From: Brachypodium distachyon | Taxonomy: Eukaryota; Streptophyta; Magnoliopsida; Poales; Poaceae | DNA: 64,000 nucleotides | NCBI RefSeq assembly: GCF_000005505.3 | Contig: NC_016131.3 | Coordinates: 23,918,501-23,982,500, forward strand | Direction: 5' to 3' | In this document: piece by piece, positions 59,111 through 64,000 of the stretch | How the letters are laid out: each line of letters opens with the position of its first letter | Position numbering within the stretch: the first letter of the stretch is position 1 | Translations under genes and position numbers: made by a program | Notes under the pieces: generated by a model | What the model was told of the DNA's origin: nothing | What the model saw: only the letters and a program-made list of their open reading frames with translations | Databases searched by the model: none

Positions 59111-59440
59111 AGTAGTACTCCGTATTTCTTATCTCAATGAAATACATATACAGTTTCATCTCAGTGACAAGCGATGAAAAAAAGAAACAAGTGAGGTGAG
59201 CAAAGATACTTTGGAGACGAGAGGAAGAAATCATCGAGGCCGAGGGACCATGTCTGAAAACCGTGCGGCAAATTGATCAGAGAGCTATTGTCCCAACGGT
59301 CTTACATGGGTTCTGCAGTTTTGCTCTTCAGTATTAGTTGCCCAGCTCGAATCGACACAATCCCCCCAAACCCGACCAAGGAAGAAACGAGAAGAAGAGC
59401 TGGCTAGGGTTTCTCCCCAGACTCCCCCACCCTCTCCGCC

Positions 59441-62282
59441 ATGGACGCGCAGCGAGCTCTCCTCGATGAACTCATGGGCACAGGTACCGACCAATTCTCC
59501 CGGCCTCCCTGCCCGAACGGGCCTCCCAAATTCTAACCCTAACCTAATCGCGCTGCGGGCGCTGGTGTCTTTGCAGCACGCGACCTGACGGAGGAGGAGA
59601 GGAAGGGCCACAGGGAGGCAAAGTGGGACGATCCCGATGTCTGCGGCCCCTTCATGGCCCGCTTCTGCCCGCACGACCTCTTCGTCAACACCAAGAGCAA
59701 CCTCGGTATTTCCAATCCATCTGATTCCTCATCCGGACCAATTCGCCTAGTTCTGTATTTATTTCGTGGTTTTGGTTGCTGATTGGTTGGGTTTTATGTT
59801 CGCAGGGCCTTGCTTGAAGATCCATGATCCCAGGCTCAAGGAGAGGTAAGGAAAATTGTGCTGTGGATTTTCTTCAAATTCAGTAGGTTGCGGTGAGATA
59901 CTTGGCTACCTGTTTAGAGCAAAAGATGGTGTTTTGGTTGGTTAGAACACCAAGATGGGCGCTTTGTCTATTGTTTTGTCGGAGGTTAGGCCATGATTCC
60001 AAAAATGTTGTCTGTATAGGTAATAGTTGTTTGTGTGCTCTGACTCTGAGGTCTGAGCTATTGAGCTTGTTGTTAGGATTGAAATTTAACGTTTTGAGTT
60101 TCCTTGATGAGAGCTTGTTAGTTTGTCCGTGGACGCCCCATGTTATGATGTCTTGCTGCATCTTGGTATGCAGAACTAGACACATCTTTCTCTACCAAAA
60201 CATGACAAACGTGCTGTCTGCAATCTTCAGAATTTTTCAATGTATCAAAGAAACAGTGGTTTATCTTGGACTGAGGGAGGCCAACATAGGTGTTTTCAAC
60301 AACCCAGATGCATACAAATCAATATGAACAGGATATTACACCTGCACATGCAGAATTTCACACTATCGATGTTCTAAAGAGGTCTTAAAAGTTAAGAGTA
60401 TGACCTCATTTTACCTAGCATATTGTGCACGGGGCATTGTTTGATCATGATTCCATATAATGGGAATAGTGTCGAAATCAGGAGGTTCAACAGTGCCGCC
60501 TGATGAACAAAATACAGCTCACAGTGGTGGAGGGCAAATTAAGTTTTTTGGTATGGTGGGCTGGTAGTGTGATGTAAAATGCAACTTCGGGCACCATACA
60601 CTTATTACCCTAAGGAATCATGTATCTCTTCGAATTTGAAGTCTACCAAAAATTTCTCAGATCAAATATGCAAATCAAATTTCAGTATCCTATAGTCGTG
60701 CCTTTGCTTTGAGCCATGACCTGCAGCCTTTGCTAGTCTTCCTCTAAGGTTCAATATCCTTCTGCACTACCTGACACAATCTCACATGACCTATATTTTG
60801 CAATGAAGGAAGTAGTGCAGTACAACCCTCGAAAAAGTTGGTTCCGCTGTGAATCTTGGTCTGAGGGTTATCAGAGTTACTTGGATCGATAAGAAAACTG
60901 AAAACATGTATAATGCATAATGTGCAATCTTATGAATCCACTCCTAGTAACTGAAGAATTGGTATGCAATTACAGCTTCCTTGGAGGGTCTAGTCTTGAG
61001 TTTGTAACTGGATTTAAGCATGTTGCGTATCTATCCTAGATCATAGGCGACAATAATTGATTGTGTTTGCTTTGCAAATTGCAACTTCAGTTGTTTTATA
61101 TGTAGAATATCACTTAGAGCCGACAGTTCAGTCTGCTTAGCAATCTGATATAAACAAATACAGAGTAATAGTTTTTATGTTTCAAATTGCCTTTTCTGGG
61201 CACTTGCAGCTTTGAGAGTTCTCCAAGGCATGATGCTTATTTGCGAAGGTTTGAGGCAGAGCTTGCTCAACAGTGTGAGAAATTGGTGAGTTGTCACTTG
61301 CTGTTGGAAATTTGATAACCAGAATATTTAGATTTGTTATTTCATTGCAGGTAACTGATTTGGATAGAAAAATAAGGCGTGGTCGAGATAGGTTGGCTCA
61401 AGACACTGCTGTGCCACCTCCCATCCCTGGCAAAACATCTGAGCGGCTGGCAGTAATAGAAGAAAATGTCAAAAAGCTGTTGGAGCAAATTGAGGAGCTT
61501 GGTGAGGCTTGTAAAGTGGCTGAAGCTGAGGCACTCATGAGGAAGGTAATGACGTACAAGATCCATCTTTCTTTTTTACTTTGTTGAACATTACTTTACT
61601 GATCATTCATGGGATTGTCTCTTAATTTCTGGATTGCAGGTTGACCTTCTAAATGCTGAGAAGGCAGCTTTAACTAATCAAGCAGATCACAAAATGCTCA
61701 TGCTCCAAGAGAAGAAGATGGAACTTTGTGAAATATGTGGCTCATTCTTAGTGTCCGATGATGTTCTTGAGAGGACTCAATCCCATCTGACTGGGAAACA
61801 GCATATTGGTTATGGTCTAGTAAGAGATTTTCTGGCTGAATACAAGGTGAGTCTCATTCCAACATATTACTTTTATCATTAAGCAATATGGTTGACCCCC
61901 TGCTATCCAGGCCGCAAAAGAAAAGGCAAAAGAAGAAGAGAGACTTGCAAGGGAGAAGAAATCAGAGGAGCGCAGGAAACAGAGGGAAAAAGAGTATAGT
62001 AATGAGGGTAGGGAGGGTCGTACGAAAAGAGAGAAATCAGGGGAGCGTGACTATGACCGTGATCATTACTATGAGCGAAGCCGTGAAAGAGAAAAGCCCC
62101 ATGATCATAGAGAAAGAGGATCAGACTATAGAGGCAGTTCCTACAGAAATGGTAGGGATTCTGAAAGAGATAGACACAGATATAGGAGTGACGACGCGAC
62201 AAAGGGCAGAGGGAGAATGAGGAGCAGATCACGTTCCCCAAGCAGGCATGGCTATGGAAGGTCAAACAGTCCAGGTCATTAG
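59441..62282 (+). CDS. LUC7-like U1 snRNP splicing factor
   Basis: Nuclear U1 snRNP-associated protein that helps select 5' splice sites. Exons 59441-59483, 59577-59705, 59806-59845, 61210-61285, 61351-61545, 61640-61846, 61911-62282 join in frame to 353 residues. First zinc finger region: MDAQRALLDELMG, DDPDVCGPFMARFCPHDLF with CLKIHD. A coiled coil follows (about 95-190, ERLAVIEENVKKLLEQIEEL). Second C2H2 finger: CEICGSFLVSDD...RTQSHLTGKQHIGY. The C-terminus is RS/RE/RD-rich, ending RSRSRSPSRHGYGRSNSPGH. Start follows TCCGCC, near-ideal context. Intron 3 is 1.36 kb; a plus-strand open stretch inside it (59893-60327) has no family resemblance. No breaks seen. Confidence 0.95.
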
Positions 62283-64000
62283 CTGAACATGTAGATAGGT
62301 CTTTCACAGTTGAGATTCATGAGGTAGACCGTTATGTCCCTTTTGCTATTTGTTATTATTATCATTATGGTATAAATGGATTCTATTGAACTGCTTTATC
62401 TGTGCTCTGCTGTAGCAGATCTGTTGGAACCCTACAGTCTTCCTTTTAGAGGGGAAAAAAAATTCTCAGGTAGGTATCAGATTTCCTTCCTACATTTTTT
62501 GGTTTGACTCTATTCCATATGTATGCTGAAGTTTTGTTCCAACATTCGGGGCTGAAAAGTTATTTGTTGGATAAAGATGAGTAGTAAGATAACACTTGTA
62601 TTGGACTACCAACCAGGATGCAGTTATTTTCAGCCTATAAGAGGTAAAACTGATAATTTCATGTTATGAGCTTATCGTAAGTGCATGTTTCTATTGTCTT
62701 CTCCATTTCCTGCATAAAATTTTGGCTACAAACCATTTTTCGATCTTATTTGTTGTAGTTGCTTTTTGGCTGAGGTAGTGTACCCCAATAGCCAACTTCA
62801 ACTCAGCCAGGGATCAGTCAATTTATGGAAAAATCCATGCAAGTGTTTATTTTTATAACTGGAAATATTATGGAAAAAATGCCCTGCTGAAAGAACGATA
62901 AAAAAAACAGGGTGAATGGTAATCATGCATAATTCTGTTTTGCGTAATCATCAGAAGGTTTAATAAGTCTATGGGACCAATTTTGTCTTGCTTTGCTTTA
63001 CGGTTGGTTTTTTGGTTATCTTCCATTATTGATGCTGCCACGCTGTTGTGTCTAATTTACAGTGAGCATATTGCTTTTTGCTGTAAAATGTTAACTAGCC
63101 CGGAGATGAATTATTACTATACTACTCCCTCCTTTCCTAAATGTAAGAAGTCCTAGTTTTGTCCAAAGTCAAGCTTTTTAAACTTTGATCAAATTTATAA
63201 AAAAATCTACTAACATCTACGACTTCAATTAGTTTTATTACATCCATCATGATATATATTTTCATAATATATTTATTAAGATATTCTATATGTTCATACA
63301 TTTTTTTATAAACTTGATCAAACTTTAAGAAGTTTGACTTAGGACAAAGCTTGGACTTCTTAGTTCTTACATTTATAAACGGAGGGAGTATTGGAGAGGA
63401 GAGAAAAAAAAACTAAACGAGTGATAGCCTTCTATTAGACCCGAATTGGATGATCAGTTTGTAGTATCTCTTACATTCAATTTGTAGGAGCACAGCGGGC
63501 TTTCCAGCAATTGATGCCATGATGCCCGTCGAATGCGAGTGGATGCCATCTGGGACTCGTGCTATGATGCATCTTTTCATGTATAAACCGTTTTTGTGGA
63601 ACATGCGTACACGGTACACCCTCCATGGTAACCAGCTCCCTCTCCTCTCTCTCTGAAGTAACAACTGTATGCCAAGTCAAAATGATTGTATAACGGATTG
63701 ACCGAGGGATTAAGTACATGCTACTTCTGTAGTTCTGTTATGTTCATCTCATTTCAAACGATGTTGCTCTGAGTGATATGTATGGGCCCAGGTTGACAAT
63801 CTGAATCACTCGAGTGCTGAAGTGATGGTGTCACTGATTTTAAAAAGGAGGAAGAGGAATGGTGATGGCACTACATGCCGTAGTTTTCCGGGTGAAAAAA
63901 AAAATCGCCTCTTTAGCTATGAGCTTAGGCATGCTGTTGCGAGTGATTCCATGGTGTTTTTCTTTAATCGAACAGAAGAGTCAAACGATTGAACAGGTAC
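62283..64000. other. LUC7-like 3' region and intergenic
   Basis: 3'UTR and downstream AT-rich DNA. One complete MITE (63125-63388). No other gene supported to the window end. Confidence 0.6.
63125..63388. mobile_element. 264-bp CTCCCTCC-ended MITE
   Basis: Termini CTCCCTCCTTTCCTAAATGT and ACATTTATAAACGGAGGGAG, flanked by TA. Inner words pair as AAGTCAAGCTTTTTAAACTT and AAGAAGTTTGACTT, giving a long imperfect hairpin. A truncated relative is at 45745-45875. Confidence 0.88.

Noticed and set aside
59893..60327. 144-codon open frame within LUC7-like intron 3
   Set aside because: Flanking exons join in frame without it, it has no known domain, and nothing suggests a nested gene.

Overview
The window is nuclear DNA of a grass, most likely a Pooideae species (Brachypodium, Triticeae, Aveneae or Poeae). 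The evidence is intron-containing plant genes, many Stowaway-type MITEs with CTCCCTCC termini, an Au-type tRNA-derived SINE, LINE tails, a BED-finger hAT transposon and LTR retrotransposons. Nothing bacterial, viral or organellar is visible. Exon coordinates were derived by hand from GT/AG sites, frame continuity and family alignment from memory.

Layout. 0-2 kb: a broken LRR receptor-like protein gene (minus). 2-4 kb: its duplicated upstream region with small transposons. 4.2-12.05 kb: an AtuA-type (DUF1446) gene (minus), 13 exons traced, with a large intron holding a DNA element, a Stowaway, a LINE end and part of an Au SINE. 12.46-25.66 kb: one hAT transposon (8-bp target duplication) opened twice. 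The first insertion is a rearranged Tat-like gypsy element (14.25-22.52 kb, duplication TAATG) carrying a promoter-bearing gene antisense to its integrase; the second is a solo LTR (22.94-24.24 kb, duplication CTTTC). 27.86-29.08 kb: single-exon F-box gene (plus). 31.4-31.7 kb: small protein with the RTCEYxDVHVMWEML motif (minus). 35.35-42.13 kb: xylanase with four CBM22 modules and GH10 (minus), with a LINE tail and a MULE-like element in intron 1. 43-47 kb: LINE remnants, a long-TIR element with internal tandem repeats, MITE fragments. 47.7-48.8 kb: a grass-type hypothetical pseudogene and a complete Au SINE. 51.18-55.17 kb: Sec14-like lipid transfer protein (plus) whose stop codon now comes from an inserted MULE. 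56-59 kb: nested MITEs. 59.44-62.28 kb: LUC7-like U1 snRNP splicing factor (plus). 62.3-64 kb: 3' flank and one MITE.

The genes are unrelated housekeeping or cell-wall genes and form no pathway or cluster. The interesting biology is in how mobile DNA has reshaped them: a transposon-supplied stop codon, a three-event nested insertion with clean target duplications, a retroelement deletion apparently mediated by 8-bp microhomology, and at least ten tiny poly(A)-tailed insertions (13 to about 45 bp) flanked by 9-19 bp direct repeats that look like extreme 5' truncations of LINE retrotransposition.
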